Source: CAZZEX01 sp964653285 (GTDB lineage: Bacteria; Chloroflexota; Anaerolineae; B4-G1). Taken from it: 56,735 nucleotides of DNA. Under the pieces are notes generated by a model. That model did not search any database. It had not been told where the DNA came from and saw only the letters and a list, made by a program, of their open reading frames with translations. Positions within the stretch are counted from its first letter, which is position 1. Every line of letters begins with the position of its first letter. The translations under genes were made by a program, and so were the position numbers. The stretch covers positions 1 to 56,735 of the forward strand of contig CAZZEX010000021.1 in the NCBI GenBank assembly GCA_964653285.1, in the 5' to 3' direction. Positions 15,877-25,332 of the stretch are shown here, piece after piece.

Positions 15877-17390
15877 GTCGCGCGCTGGCCTGGAATGGCC
15901 CCCTGGTTACATCCCTGGCGCTGACGCTGGCTTTCCTCGCTGGCCTGCTGCTCATCCGGCTCACGCCTGTGGGCGGGGTGCTCTTCGTCGGGCTGGCCGT
16001 CGGCGGCGTGGCGACCGTGATCGAGCCGCTGGCCGGGCTGGCCGCCGCGCTCTTCCTCGGTCCCTTGTGGGCCTACCTGCGTGCCGAGGTGCCGCAGGTG
16101 CCCGCCCAGATCGCCCAGGTCTTCGTCGCGCTGGCGCTGGCCGTCTGGCTGGCGCAAGGCCTGGCCCGCCGCAAATTCCGCATTCCTCGCTCGCCCCTTC
16201 TTCTGCCACTGCTCATCTTCCTCGGCACGGCGCTCGTATCCCTGTGGAACGCGGTCGAATTGCCCGTCTACGGCGTGCCGGAATTGATCAAGTGGGTGCA
16301 GATCTTGCTGCTATTTCTCTTCGTCAGCGACCGCCTCACGCCCCGGCACCTGCCCTGGCTGTTTGGTGTGCTGCTCGTGACCGGGCTCTTCCAGGCCAGC
16401 GTGGGCATGTGGCAGTTCGGGCTGCGCGGTGAGGGGCCGGAGCACTTCGCTATCCTCGTCCTCGGCGAACGATTCTATCGCGCCTATGGTACCTTCGAGC
16501 AGCCGAATCCGTATGCGGGGTACGTTGGAATGATGCTGTCGCTGGCGGTAGGAATGGTCATAGAAATGATCAGAGGCAAGGTGACAAGGAGACAAGGTGA
16601 CAAGGAGACTTTTCCCCTCTCCTTGTCCCCTTGTCCCCGTGTCTCCATGTCCTCGTGTCTCCCTGTCCTGTTGCCTGTCAGCATCGCACTTGGAGCCGCG
16701 CTGTTGATGTCTTGGAGCCGGGGAGCATGGCTGGGCTTCGGGGCGGCGGTGACGGTGATGGTGGTCGCGTTGCCGCGCAGGACGCGCTGGGGGCTGTTGC
16801 TGGTCGCCGTGATCGTCGTCGGGGGTTTGGGCCTGTACGCGACCGGCCTCCTGCCGGCCCCGGTCGTAGCCCGCCTGACCGACTTTGCCCAGGACGTGCG
16901 CTTTGAGGACGTGCGCGGTGTGGGCATCAACGACGCCAACTATGCCATCATTGAGCGGCTGGCCCACTGGCAGGCGGCACTGGAGATGTTCCGCTACAAC
17001 CTGTGGACCGGCGTCGGCTTCGGTTGCTACGAGCCGGCCTACAGAGACTTTGCGCTGATCAATTGGCCCATCGCGCTGGGCCATGCCCACAACTACTACC
17101 TGAACATTGCCGCCGAGACCGGCATCATCGGCCTGGCTGCCTACCTGCTCCTGTGGGGCGCGGTCTTCTGGCAGACCTGGCGAGTCACTCGCTGCGCCGA
17201 GGGTCTCTTGCGTGGGGTTGCCATTGGGCTTCTGGGCACCTGGACCCATCTTGCCGTCCACCACTTCCTCGACAATCTTTACGTCAATAACGTTCATCTG
17301 TACATCGGCGTCCTGTTGGGCCTCCTGGCCTTTGCCATCGAGAGAACACGGGTGGCAGGACAACAACGGACGGAAACGTATGATCGCTAA
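15861..17390 (+). CDS. O-antigen ligase family (Wzy/WaaL-like) membrane protein
   Basis: A 509-residue polytopic protein with ~11 TM segments. It has the Wzy_C signature loop: FEQPNPYAGYVG before the domain, SWSRGAWLGF, and the large periplasmic loop ending in GFGCYEPAY and LGHAHNYYLNIAAETGIIGL. The family polymerises or ligates polysaccharide repeat units at the outer face of the cytoplasmic membrane. Residues ~239-272 are an in-frame low-complexity insertion encoded by a palindromic heptad repeat (16574-16676) between two TM segments. Without it the TM spacing would be normal. It overlaps gtrA by 11 nt. Confidence 0.85.
   Translation: MDRVLSRALAWNGPLVTSLALTLAFLAGLLLIRLTPVGGVLFVGLAVGGVATVIEPLAGLAAALFLGPLWAYLRAEVPQVPAQIAQVFVALALAVWLAQGLARRKFRIPRSPLLLPLLIFLGTALVSLWNAVELPVYGVPELIKWVQILLLFLFVSDRLTPRHLPWLFGVLLVTGLFQASVGMWQFGLRGEGPEHFAILVLGERFYRAYGTFEQPNPYAGYVGMMLSLAVGMVIEMIRGKVTRRQGDKETFPLSLSPCPRVSMSSCLPVLLPVSIALGAALLMSWSRGAWLGFGAAVTVMVVALPRRTRWGLLLVAVIVVGGLGLYATGLLPAPVVARLTDFAQDVRFEDVRGVGINDANYAIIERLAHWQAALEMFRYNLWTGVGFGCYEPAYRDFALINWPIALGHAHNYYLNIAAETGIIGLAAYLLLWGAVFWQTWRVTRCAEGLLRGVAIGLLGTWTHLAVHHFLDNLYVNNVHLYIGVLLGLLAFAIERTRVAGQQRTETYDR
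16574..16676. repeat. Palindromic heptad repeat inserted in the O-antigen ligase gene
   Basis: The left arm has units such as GTGACAA and GGAGACA. The right arm carries their complement (CCTTGTC, GTGTCTCC, TGTCCTC). The ends are AGGCAA/TTGCCT and a central TTTTCCCCT forms the loop. The whole tract is translated in frame as Thr/Arg/Gly- and Ser/Pro/Leu-rich sequence. Confidence 0.8.
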
Positions 17391-17874
17391 ACTCACGATC
17401 TTTGCTCGCGCCAAGCGGAAGGAATTCGCCCGTTTCATCAAGTTCTCCGCCGTCGGTGCGTTGGGCGCCGTGATTGACTTCGGCGTGCTCAACCTGCTGG
17501 TGCAATTGGCCGGCTTCCCCAAGGTGGTTGCCAATGGTTGCTCTTTCACCACTGCGGTCATCAGCAACTTTGTATGGAACCGTCTGTGGGTCTATCCAGA
17601 GACGCGAGGGGAGCCATTGCGCAAGCAGTTCGTGCAGTTCTCCGTCGTCAACCTGGCCGGGCTGGCCATCAACACGGCGATCTTCTATGGTTCCGACCGC
17701 TGGCTCTTGGGCGAGGCGGGCCTGCTGGTCGGACCCGTCGGCGCGCTGGCCCTCGCCATCGGGGTGGCCCACTTCGACCTGGCCTACAACGGCGCAAAAG
17801 TGATCGCCACCGGCGTGGTGCTGTTCTGGAACTTCTTAGTCAATCGGTTCTGGACCTTCCGCCACGTTCAATAA
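17380..17874 (+). CDS. GtrA-family membrane protein
   Basis: A 164-residue GtrA-like protein with four TM helices. It starts with EFARFIKFSAVGALGAVIDF and has SNFVWNRLWVYPE between helices 2 and 3 and FWNFLVNRFWTF at the end, all family hallmarks. GtrA proteins are thought to flip polyprenyl-phosphate sugars or assist cell-surface glycosylation. The start ATG is inside the last 11 nt of the O-antigen ligase gene, so the two are coupled. Confidence 0.88.
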   Translation: MIAKLTIFARAKRKEFARFIKFSAVGALGAVIDFGVLNLLVQLAGFPKVVANGCSFTTAVISNFVWNRLWVYPETRGEPLRKQFVQFSVVNLAGLAINTAIFYGSDRWLLGEAGLLVGPVGALALAIGVAHFDLAYNGAKVIATGVVLFWNFLVNRFWTFRHVQ

Positions 17875-17902
17875 GGCTGTTCCAGAAAAATAATCATCCC
17901 AA

Positions 17903-18000
17903 TGTCATTCTGAGCGGAACGCAGTGAAGCGAAGAATCTCACGCCACAGCACCCAAACTGCCTGTCCAGGGCGAGATTCTTCGCTACGCTCAGAATGACA
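17903..18000. repeat. Inverted-repeat element (REP/MITE-like), copy 1
   Basis: The termini are TGTCATTCTGAG and CTCAGAATGACA. Each arm also contains GAAGAATCTC or its complement GAGATTCTTC, around a ~27-nt unpaired centre. It lies after gtrA and could fold as a strong hairpin at the operon end. Related copies are at 19857 and 56565. Confidence 0.8.
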
Positions 18001-18100
18001 GGCTATGACCTGGGATACTTTAAGTCCTGGAACACCCTAAATCCACTGTTGTCCTGTATAAGAGAGAATCCATCAGCCATAATCGCCGCCATCAGGGTAT

Positions 18101-18940
18101 ATGGACACACTGACCTCCCCACCCTCCAGGAAGCCTCGTGGGCCAGACTTCCCATTGCCGTGGCTGGTCGTCGTGCTGGCAGTAACGGCATTCGCGGCCT
18201 TTCTCATCGTGACGCCAGGCGGCTTGTTGACCAAGGCAGATATGGTCGGCTGCGCCGTCTGCGGTCGCATAACATCTCACTCCTTCACCATTGCCGGGCG
18301 CCAACTGCCGCTGTGTGCCCGTTGTACTGGCACCTTCCTCGGCGCGCTGACTGGACTCTTCGGACAGGCCGTGGTGCTGCGCCGCCGCCGCGCCGCCGAG
18401 TTCCCTCCCCCTCTCATCATCGTCATCCTCGTCGGCTTCATGCTGCTGTGGGCGGCCGACGGCCTGAATTCCTACCTGACTCTCTTTCCCAACGGCCCGC
18501 GCCTCTACGAACCTCAGAACTGGCTGAGGCTGACCACCGGCGCGCTCAACGGGCTGGCGATGAGCGCACTCGTCTACCCGGTCTTCAACTTCACACTCTG
18601 GCGACGCCCCGTCCCTGAGCGTGCCATACGGAACTTGCGCGATCTGAGCGTGCTGCTCCTGCTTGAAGCCGGCCAGGTCGGCCTGGTGCTCACCCAATGG
18701 TCTTTCCTGCTCTACCCGCTGGCACTGCTGAGCGCGTTGAGTGTGCTGACCCTCCTCACCAGTGTCAACAGCATGCTGGTGTTGATGATCGTGCGGCGGG
18801 AGAACGTGGTGGGCACCTGCCGCGAGGCCGTCGTCCCGCTGCTGGCTGGCTTCACGGTGAGCCTCATCCAGGTCGGCGTGATTGATGTCGTGAGGTACGC
18901 GCTCATCAGCACGCTGGAGGGCATACCGCCGTTGCAGTAG
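18101..18940 (+). CDS. DUF2085 membrane protein
   Basis: A 279-residue protein with about six TM segments. It carries the DUF2085 motif: Cys-rich VGCAVCGRITSHSF followed by LPLCARCTGTFLGAL. The conserved Cys and His residues suggest metal binding at the membrane surface. Family function is unknown. It stands alone between a REP-like element and the DUF4013 promoter. Confidence 0.78.
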   Translation: MDTLTSPPSRKPRGPDFPLPWLVVVLAVTAFAAFLIVTPGGLLTKADMVGCAVCGRITSHSFTIAGRQLPLCARCTGTFLGALTGLFGQAVVLRRRRAAEFPPPLIIVILVGFMLLWAADGLNSYLTLFPNGPRLYEPQNWLRLTTGALNGLAMSALVYPVFNFTLWRRPVPERAIRNLRDLSVLLLLEAGQVGLVLTQWSFLLYPLALLSALSVLTLLTSVNSMLVLMIVRRENVVGTCREAVVPLLAGFTVSLIQVGVIDVVRYALISTLEGIPPLQ

Positions 18941-18943
18941 CAG

Positions 18944-18972
18944 TTGCCTCTTGCGCACACCTGGGCTATAAT
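18944..18972 (+). promoter_or_regulatory. Sigma70-type promoter upstream of the DUF4013 gene
   Basis: TTGCCT, 17-nt spacer, TATAAT, 85 nt before the ATG. The -10 context TGGGCTATAATGT is the same as at 8294. Confidence 0.6.
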
Positions 18973-19057
18973 GTGCTCCAATGAACAATGACCTGGCTGA
19001 CGAAGCGACTACAGGTCCGCAGACAGGCAGAGGCAATAATGACATAGGGAGGGTGCA

Positions 19058-19783
19058 ATGGACATCGCCAAGGCATTAGGTTTCGTGTTCGAAGACGAGG
19101 ATTGGGTGAGCAAGATCTTGCTGGGGGCGGCAATAATGCTGATCCCCATCTTTGGCGGGTTTGCGCTCATGGGATATGCCATCGCTGTCATCCGCAACGT
19201 CATGGCTGGCGAGCCCCGGCCCTTGCCTGCCTGGGATGATCTGGGGCGCTACTTCATGGATGGGTTGATGTTCTGGGTCGCCACCTTGATTTACGCGCTG
19301 CCCCTCTTCATCTTCATCTGCCCGATCGTGGTGGTCTGGGCTCTGCCAGCGATTGCCGGTGAGAGCGAGAACCTGAAGACTATCCTGATCAGCGCATCAG
19401 GGCTCGTGAGCGTGGGGCTGGGCTGCCTGGCGAGTCTGTACGGCATCCTCCTGGGGCTCCTGACGCCCGCGTTGCAGATACGATACGCGGAGACTGGTGA
19501 ACTCGGGGCCTGCCTCCGCTTTGGGGAAGTCTTCCGTTTCCTGTTCGCCAACATCGGGGGTATCATCATCGCCCAGATACTCTTGTGGGTGGCGGGCATG
19601 GTCATCGGGATGATAGTGAGTGTGCTGGCTGGCGTCTTGAGCATCATTCCCATCTGCGGGTGGATTCTGGGCGCAGCACTCGGCTTGCTGATGCTGCCTG
19701 TTGGTGTCTGGTTGGCCGTCTTCTCCGGCCATCTGTACGGTCAGATCGGTCACCAGGCCGGGATAGGCCCTCTGGAGGTCTGA
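19058..19783 (+). CDS. DUF4013 membrane protein
   Basis: A 241-residue protein of DUF4013 type. It starts with DIAKALGFVFEDEDWVSKIL and IPIFGGFALMGYAIAVIRNV, followed by LPAWDDLGRYFMDG and several TM helices. The family is widespread in archaea and Chloroflexota and has no defined function. A GGGAGG-like ribosome site precedes the ATG. No partner gene overlaps it. Confidence 0.82.
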   Translation: MDIAKALGFVFEDEDWVSKILLGAAIMLIPIFGGFALMGYAIAVIRNVMAGEPRPLPAWDDLGRYFMDGLMFWVATLIYALPLFIFICPIVVVWALPAIAGESENLKTILISASGLVSVGLGCLASLYGILLGLLTPALQIRYAETGELGACLRFGEVFRFLFANIGGIIIAQILLWVAGMVIGMIVSVLAGVLSIIPICGWILGAALGLLMLPVGVWLAVFSGHLYGQIGHQAGIGPLEV

Positions 19784-19856
19784 GTAGCGCATGCGACAAT
19801 AGGTCCCTGCAACGCGACGCCGGATACATCGTTCGGCAGTAGCGCAAAACTTGCTA

Positions 19857-19927
19857 TGTCACCCTGAGTGAAGCCGAAGGGTCTCGGTTCTCATATAGGC
19901 GAGATTCTTCGCTACGCTCAGAATGAC
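19857..19927. repeat. Inverted-repeat element (REP/MITE-like), copy 2
   Basis: This is a shorter, diverged copy. The left end is TGTCACCCTGAG, and the right arm GCGAGATTCTTCGCTACGCT followed by CAGAATGAC is identical to the right arm of copy 1. Confidence 0.75.
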
Positions 19928-20012
19928 GGTCTGTTGCCCAGTAACTTTTGCGGTACTGCGGCAGTTTATAGCAACTTTGGCGGTATTGCATCGTTTGTCT
20001 GGAGGACGCAAA

Positions 20013-20585
20013 ATGGTAGCACAAGCATTCTTGAGCCTGGCGACGGCCTTTGGCCTTTCGACCTCGGCCGGATTGAACGCCTACATCCCGCTCCTGGTCG
20101 TCGCACTCCTGGCCCGCTTCACGTCGCTGGTCACGCTCAACGAGCCGTACGACGCGCTGAGCAGTTGGTGGGTCATCGGCATACTGGCCGTGCTCCTGAT
20201 CGTCGAAATCCTGGTGGATAAGGTTCCCGCCGCCGACACTGTCAACGACGTTATCCAGACCTTCATCCGGCCGGCGGCCGGGGCGATCCTCTTCGCTGCC
20301 ACCACGAACACCGTCGGCGTCCACCCTGTTCTGGCGGCCATCTGCGGGGTGATCCTGGCTGGCGGCGTGCACGCCGTCAAGGCGGGAGGGCGACCGGTGG
20401 TGGCGGTCACAACTGCGGGGGTGGGTGATCCGATTGTGAGCACGATTGAGGACACCGTCTCGTTGGTGATATCGGTGCTGGCCATCGTGGCCCCCTACCT
20501 GGTGGTCGCCCTGATCGTGATCTCGCTGGCACTGTTCACCTGGTGGTACGTGCGCCGTCGGCAGCGGCGGGGGGCTAAGACTTAG
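20013..20585 (+). CDS. DUF4126 membrane protein
   Basis: A 190-residue protein matching DUF4126: FGLSTSAGLNAYIPLLVVAL, then EILVDKVPAADTVNDVIQTF and RPAAGAILFAA, with about five TM segments and a short basic tail RRRQRRG. Function is unknown. The ATG at 20013 is preferred because GGAGG lies 7 nt upstream. Longer frames upstream run through the REP-like element. Confidence 0.82.
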   Translation: MVAQAFLSLATAFGLSTSAGLNAYIPLLVVALLARFTSLVTLNEPYDALSSWWVIGILAVLLIVEILVDKVPAADTVNDVIQTFIRPAAGAILFAATTNTVGVHPVLAAICGVILAGGVHAVKAGGRPVVAVTTAGVGDPIVSTIEDTVSLVISVLAIVAPYLVVALIVISLALFTWWYVRRRQRRGAKT

Positions 20586-20743
20586 GGGCTGTGAAGAAAT
20601 AACTTCCCGTTTTTGAAACTATCGGCTGCCGTAGGGCAGGTTGGCGGCGAGTCAGACGTGCAACCGTCTCGTATCGGCCACATCCGTCGTGGCCACCCCC
20701 CATCAAAGCAAATCACCAAAGCCGCCTACCTGCCATCCTGTTG
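20586..20743. other. Intergenic region without recognisable feature
   Basis: This stretch separates two convergent genes (DUF4126 and the subtilase). I see no clear terminator with a T-run and no coding signal. Confidence 0.5.
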
Positions 20744-23700
20744 TTATCCATCTCTCTTCGCCACCGGCAGGTAGTACTGCCACGGCTCCAGGAAGAGCCG
20801 GTACGCCACCGGCAGGTAGGCTCGCCACGGCTTCAGGAGGAGCCACGTCGCCCGCTCCCACGTCCCCCCCGTTCCATCCTCCAGAAAGGCCACGCTGTAC
20901 AGGGGCGGGTGAATGGGATTGGTAGGCAGGGTGAGCCAGTAGGTCAGAGTCACCCGGCCCCCGGCGCTCAGGGAGCCGTTCCAGCGCACCGTTTCAGTCA
21001 GTACCTCCGTCGTGCCTCCACCCATCCAGACCAGGGAGTCGGGGACAAGTGTGGCGTCCGCCGGGAGGAGGTTGGTGATCACCGCCGCAGGGGCATCTCC
21101 AGGGCCGGCGTTGGCGAGGGCCAGCGTGCAGGTGACTGTGGTGCCGGGCCGGGCAGGGGATGGGCTACATCGGAAAGCCGACGGAGAGAGATCGGGCGTG
21201 CCTACCCGCACCACAGCGGCGTGGTGGAAGCGGATGTCCTGATCCTCCAACCCGAAGCAGGCCATGTTGGCGATGAGGGTGCCGGTGGGGAGGCCGGCCG
21301 CCACGGTGACTCGATAAGTGGAGGTAATCGCTGCCCCCGGCCCGAGTGGCCCCTCCCAGGAGAATCGGTGCGTGAGCGGGTCGTAGGCAGCGGGTCCAGT
21401 CAGGCCGTCGGGGACCAGGGTAAGGCTGGAGGGCAGAGTGTTGGAGAGCGTAGCGCTGACCGTCTCCGGGCCGCTGTTGTGCAGGGCGGTGGTGTAGGTA
21501 AGCACGTCACTGCCAGAGATTGCACCCCGGTCGGCGGAGAAAGTCGAGCCGCCCAGCCAACTCAGCCACCCGACGACGCGCTTCATCACCTCGGCTCGGC
21601 CAGCCTCCGGCAGCGTCTCATACGGGAAGGAGAAAAACATTGTCCTGTAGTCTCCCTTCTGCCGCGCCAGCGAGATGGGACGGCGCTCCTGGTCGCGGAA
21701 GGGGACGGCGGTGCCGGGAGTGGGCACGACCGCGTCCGACCAGTTGTGAAAGGGGTAATCCAGCGAGTAGGGGCCCAGCCGGTCTCCGACGGGGTTCTCT
21801 GGCACCCCACACGCCAGCGTCGGCGTGACGTCCTCGGTGTGGGTCATCACCCCCAGGTAGTCCCAACTGAATAGGTCGTGCTGGTGGTAGTAAAGGAAGT
21901 CCTGAGAAGAGAGAAACAACCGTCCCCCGCCATCAAGGTATTCCGCCAGCGCCGCCTCCTCGTCGGCGGTCACCGGCGCGTACCAGTCGTAGCCGGTGAA
22001 CCAGACGATGATGGGGTAGTGCCGCAGCACGTCCGACGGGGGTCTGCCTTCCGGTCCTGCGCCGTTGGCTTCCTCGGTGTGGCAATAGTCGTAGTGGAAA
22101 CCACCGCTCGCCAACGCTGCTTCGTATTTGGTCTCTTGGTCGTACCAGCGGTCGTCGTCCACCAACAGGATGGGAGCAGGGACCTTGGACGTGAGGATGG
22201 CAGTCTGGGCCAGGGTGGGAGAAAGGGACGAACGGGCGGTGAGGGTGATCACGTCCCGTGCGTCCCACTCGGCGGTGGGGGGAGCGGTGACAGTCACCAC
22301 GATGGTGGCCGAGGTGCAGGGGGCCAGGGGGAGGGACTGGGCGCTGAGTTGGGTGGCCCAAGATACGCCGTCGAGCGAGAGGCTGACGGTATCGGTAGTA
22401 CCTCCCTGCCCCACGTGTCGCACCCGCAGTGCATGGGTGACGGCGGTGCCGGGGAGGCCGATGTGGGTCTGGGTGGCGGGGGTCAGTTCCAGGCCGGCGA
22501 CGGGGGGATCGGCCACCAGCCACGCCAGCGCCCGGCCCATCACCTCCCGGCGGGCGGCCCGGTCGTTGATGGCCTCCAAGCCGAACGAGAGGTAGATGAC
22601 CCGGTAGTCCAGGCAAGTCCCTACCCGCACTCCCCCGCAGCCATCCTCTTGATAGGTCAGTATCGGTGCGGCGGCGTCGGGGTCAGCGACGGCGATTTCG
22701 TCGGGGAAATCCTGGTTGTCGGCCCCGCCGGGGCCTGTGATGGTGATAGTCAGGCCAGCGAAGACGTCGTCTCCCAGCCCCTCCAGCACCCGCGCCTGCG
22801 CGTCGTCGCTGACGTAACGAGCCTTGAGGTAATCCTGGTAGTAGGTGCACCGGTGGATCAACGATCCGCCACCGTCCCAGAAGCCTACGTCCTGCCCGCT
22901 CAGGAGCAGCCGCCCCCCGGCGGAGAGGTAGCCGGTGATGGTATTCTGGGCGCCGATATAGCCAGGAGCGTCCTGTGGCGCGCTCCAGGCCACGGCATCA
23001 TAGGGGGACAGGTCGGCTACAGCCGGGATGTCGCCGGGCAGGTGCTTGATGGCCCATTCGTCGTAGGCGTAAGCCAGGTCGTCCAGCGCCTGGCGAAAGT
23101 AGTTGGCCTGGCTGCCGTAGTACCAGGGACCGCTGTCTACCAGGAGGATGGACGCGGCGGGAGGCAGAGCCAGGTCTGCCTCAATGCTCTGCCCGGCGAT
23201 GATGTGCACGGTGGTGGTAATGACCCGGTATCCCAGGCTGCGGGCGCGAAGGGTGTAGGTGCCAGCAGGGAGGGTGAAGACGTAGGCGCTGGCGGTGACT
23301 TCAAGGGGAGTATCCAGCACGGCGATGGCGGCCGTGACTGGCATGCCGGTGGCGGCGTCGGTGACTTGGCCACACAGGGTACCGGTGGGCAGCGGCTCGA
23401 GAGAGAAGCCCTGCACGCTCGTCGTGCCGGTCGTCACTACTACCCCCCAGGCAGTGGTGGGCTCGTAGCCGAAGGCAGAGGCGGTCAGGTCGTAGGTGGT
23501 GGGGGCCAGCGCCAACAGGTAGTTCCCGTCAGCATCGGTGGTGGTCGTCCCCCCGCCCTCGCCCCCGTGAGGGGTGGCGGCGACCGTTGCCCCGGCGATG
23601 GGTGCACCATCTCCGTCCCGTACCACTGTCCCGGCGATGAGGCCAGGCTGGGCCAGCGCGGCGACGGCGGCAAAACCGTCCACCCGGCCCCAGCCGGCGT

Positions 23701-25252
23701 CGTTGTTGGGGATGGGGTCGCCCAGGGGGGCGGCGGTGCTGGTGATGAGGAGGGCAGCACGGGTGATACTCAGCGTGGGGCTGACCGAGCGCAGGAGAGC
23801 GGCGATGCCGGAGACGTGGGGGGCGGCCATCGAGGTGCCGCTCATCGGGCCGTAAGCGCCCCCCGGCAGGCTGGAGCGTACATTCACCCCAGGCGCGGCC
23901 ACGTGGGGACGGACCTCCCCCCAGGGGGAAGGACCCCGGCTGGAGAAGCCAGCCACCTCGTCGTCGGAGTCGGTGGCGCCGGCGGCGAAGGCTTCGGGCA
24001 GGGAAGCCGGTGAGTCGACCGTGCCCCCGTTGGGGCCATTGTTGCCATTGGCAAAGACGGCGAAGATGCCGGCAGCCTGCAGAGCCCGCAGATCGGGTTG
24101 AAAGGTGGTCAGAGAGCCATTTTCGTTGCTCCAGGAGGAGTTGACCACATCGGGGGCTCGGGACGGGTCGCCGCCAGGAGCCAGGAGCCACTGGAACCCC
24201 TCGTGGATCCAGGAGTCGTAGCCGTAGCCCTGATTATTCAGGACTTTGACCGCGATCCATCGTGCCCCGGGTGCAACGCCGATGCCATCCTGCCCGACGA
24301 TGGTACCCAGTGTGTGGCTACCATGGCCGTGGCCGTCCACCGGGTAGAGCGCACCGCCACCGGTGGCGTCGTGCCAACTGTAGGTGTGGTTGGCCGGCCC
24401 GTGAGGGTCGTAGCCCCGGTAGTTGGCCTGCAGCGCCGGGTGGAGCCAGTCCACTCCCGTGTCCATCCCCGCCACGACGGCCCCGGTGCCGGAGACGTGG
24501 AGGGAGGCCCAGACCTGGTCGGCGCGGATGCGGGCAACGTTCCACTCGATTGCAGAACAAGAATCCAGGTTTTCTCCTAAAAACCTGGTTTCTGGAAGGG
24601 TCGTGAGTTGCGAATTTGGGGTTCGGGGTTCGGGGTTTGGGATTTCGGTGGCGAGCCACTGGCGGTAATGATCCAGGCGAACGGCGGCGACGGTGGGATG
24701 AGCGGCGAGGGCCCGGATGAGGGACGGGCGCGCGCGGACGGCGATGCCGTTGAAGATCCAGAAAGGGGTGTAGGAATCCACCAGCCCGGCGGCCCGTGCC
24801 CCCTCCAGATAGGCCCGCAGCGAGGCTTGAGAACGGGCGGCGTTGGCCTGCAGTGCCGAGACGACGCGGGGGCGGGCCTCGGTCGTATTCAGCGCTCCGC
24901 CGACCGCCGCCTCGAGATCGGCCTGCTCGCGCAGGTGAACAATGACGCGAAGATACTCATCGGACTCTGCCTCAAGCAGAGCCCGCAATAGTTCCGGCTC
25001 AATGGGAGGCCCGTCCTGCTCAATTCCTCTCATTGGTCCAGGGGTGGACAGTTGCCACGGCGGTGAGAGCACAGCAGGCGTCGCTTCCCATCCGGGCGTC
25101 TCCCGGTAGAGGGGGAAACCTGGCTCTTCTCCCTGTTGAGGACTCCCCCCTTCGATTCTGTCGATCTGGGGGGAGTCAAGTGCGGGAATGCCCGCACTTG
25201 TCAACAGGAAGAATATGAGTATCATACTTGCGATGCGGTAGAGTGTGCTCAT
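20744..25252 (-). CDS. Large secreted subtilisin-like (S8) peptidase
   Basis: About 1502 residues. A signal peptide (YRIASMILIFFLLTSAG) and an inhibitor-like propeptide precede an S8 domain. The triad is Asp in VVAGMDTGVDW (~262), His in DGHGHGSHTLG (~310) and Ser in SGTSMAAPHVSG (~470). Then come two carboxypeptidase-regulatory-like domains (GTVVRDGDGAPIAGATV, GTLCGQVTDAATG), two similar ILLVD(S/D)..WY segments of flavodoxin/GATase-like type separated by a CARDB-like region, and two DUF11-like domains. It ends with a duplicated Trp/Tyr-rich YLPVA motif. An in-frame repeat (24556-24646) lies between propeptide and peptidase. The ATG at 25252 has AAGGG upstream. The ATG at 25288 overlaps a TATAAT-like box and is disfavoured. 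Probably an extracellular scavenging protease. Confidence 0.9.
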   Translation of the reverse strand: MSTLYRIASMILIFFLLTSAGIPALDSPQIDRIEGGSPQQGEEPGFPLYRETPGWEATPAVLSPPWQLSTPGPMRGIEQDGPPIEPELLRALLEAESDEYLRVIVHLREQADLEAAVGGALNTTEARPRVVSALQANAARSQASLRAYLEGARAAGLVDSYTPFWIFNGIAVRARPSLIRALAAHPTVAAVRLDHYRQWLATEIPNPEPRTPNSQLTTLPETRFLGENLDSCSAIEWNVARIRADQVWASLHVSGTGAVVAGMDTGVDWLHPALQANYRGYDPHGPANHTYSWHDATGGGALYPVDGHGHGSHTLGTIVGQDGIGVAPGARWIAVKVLNNQGYGYDSWIHEGFQWLLAPGGDPSRAPDVVNSSWSNENGSLTTFQPDLRALQAAGIFAVFANGNNGPNGGTVDSPASLPEAFAAGATDSDDEVAGFSSRGPSPWGEVRPHVAAPGVNVRSSLPGGAYGPMSGTSMAAPHVSGIAALLRSVSPTLSITRAALLITSTAAPLGDPIPNNDAGWGRVDGFAAVAALAQPGLIAGTVVRDGDGAPIAGATVAATPHGGEGGGTTTTDADGNYLLALAPTTYDLTASAFGYEPTTAWGVVVTTGTTSVQGFSLEPLPTGTLCGQVTDAATGMPVTAAIAVLDTPLEVTASAYVFTLPAGTYTLRARSLGYRVITTTVHIIAGQSIEADLALPPAASILLVDSGPWYYGSQANYFRQALDDLAYAYDEWAIKHLPGDIPAVADLSPYDAVAWSAPQDAPGYIGAQNTITGYLSAGGRLLLSGQDVGFWDGGGSLIHRCTYYQDYLKARYVSDDAQARVLEGLGDDVFAGLTITITGPGGADNQDFPDEIAVADPDAAAPILTYQEDGCGGVRVGTCLDYRVIYLSFGLEAINDRAARREVMGRALAWLVADPPVAGLELTPATQTHIGLPGTAVTHALRVRHVGQGGTTDTVSLSLDGVSWATQLSAQSLPLAPCTSATIVVTVTAPPTAEWDARDVITLTARSSLSPTLAQTAILTSKVPAPILLVDDDRWYDQETKYEAALASGGFHYDYCHTEEANGAGPEGRPPSDVLRHYPIIVWFTGYDWYAPVTADEEAALAEYLDGGGRLFLSSQDFLYYHQHDLFSWDYLGVMTHTEDVTPTLACGVPENPVGDRLGPYSLDYPFHNWSDAVVPTPGTAVPFRDQERRPISLARQKGDYRTMFFSFPYETLPEAGRAEVMKRVVGWLSWLGGSTFSADRGAISGSDVLTYTTALHNSGPETVSATLSNTLPSSLTLVPDGLTGPAAYDPLTHRFSWEGPLGPGAAITSTYRVTVAAGLPTGTLIANMACFGLEDQDIRFHHAAVVRVGTPDLSPSAFRCSPSPARPGTTVTCTLALANAGPGDAPAAVITNLLPADATLVPDSLVWMGGGTTEVLTETVRWNGSLSAGGRVTLTYWLTLPTNPIHPPLYSVAFLEDGTGGTWERATWLLLKPWRAYLPVAYRLFLEPWQYYLPVAKRDG
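24556..24646. repeat. Hairpin plus heptad repeat inserted in the subtilase gene
   Basis: A palindrome (CCAGGTTTT/AAAACCTGG, 24565-24588) is followed by a 7-nt tandem of GGGGTTC-type units (24613-24645). All of it is translated in frame at the propeptide-to-peptidase junction. Confidence 0.75.
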
Positions 25253-25332
25253 TTTTGCCCTTCGCTCAATCCACCAACTTCCAATCATTATACCATCGGA
25301 GGTCAGGGAACGGAAATTCTGGAGGTGTCACC

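Noticed and set aside
21878..24013. 711-residue plus-strand open frame opposite the subtilase
   Set aside because: Gly/Val-rich composition and no motifs; it is the antisense shadow of a verified S8 peptidase gene.
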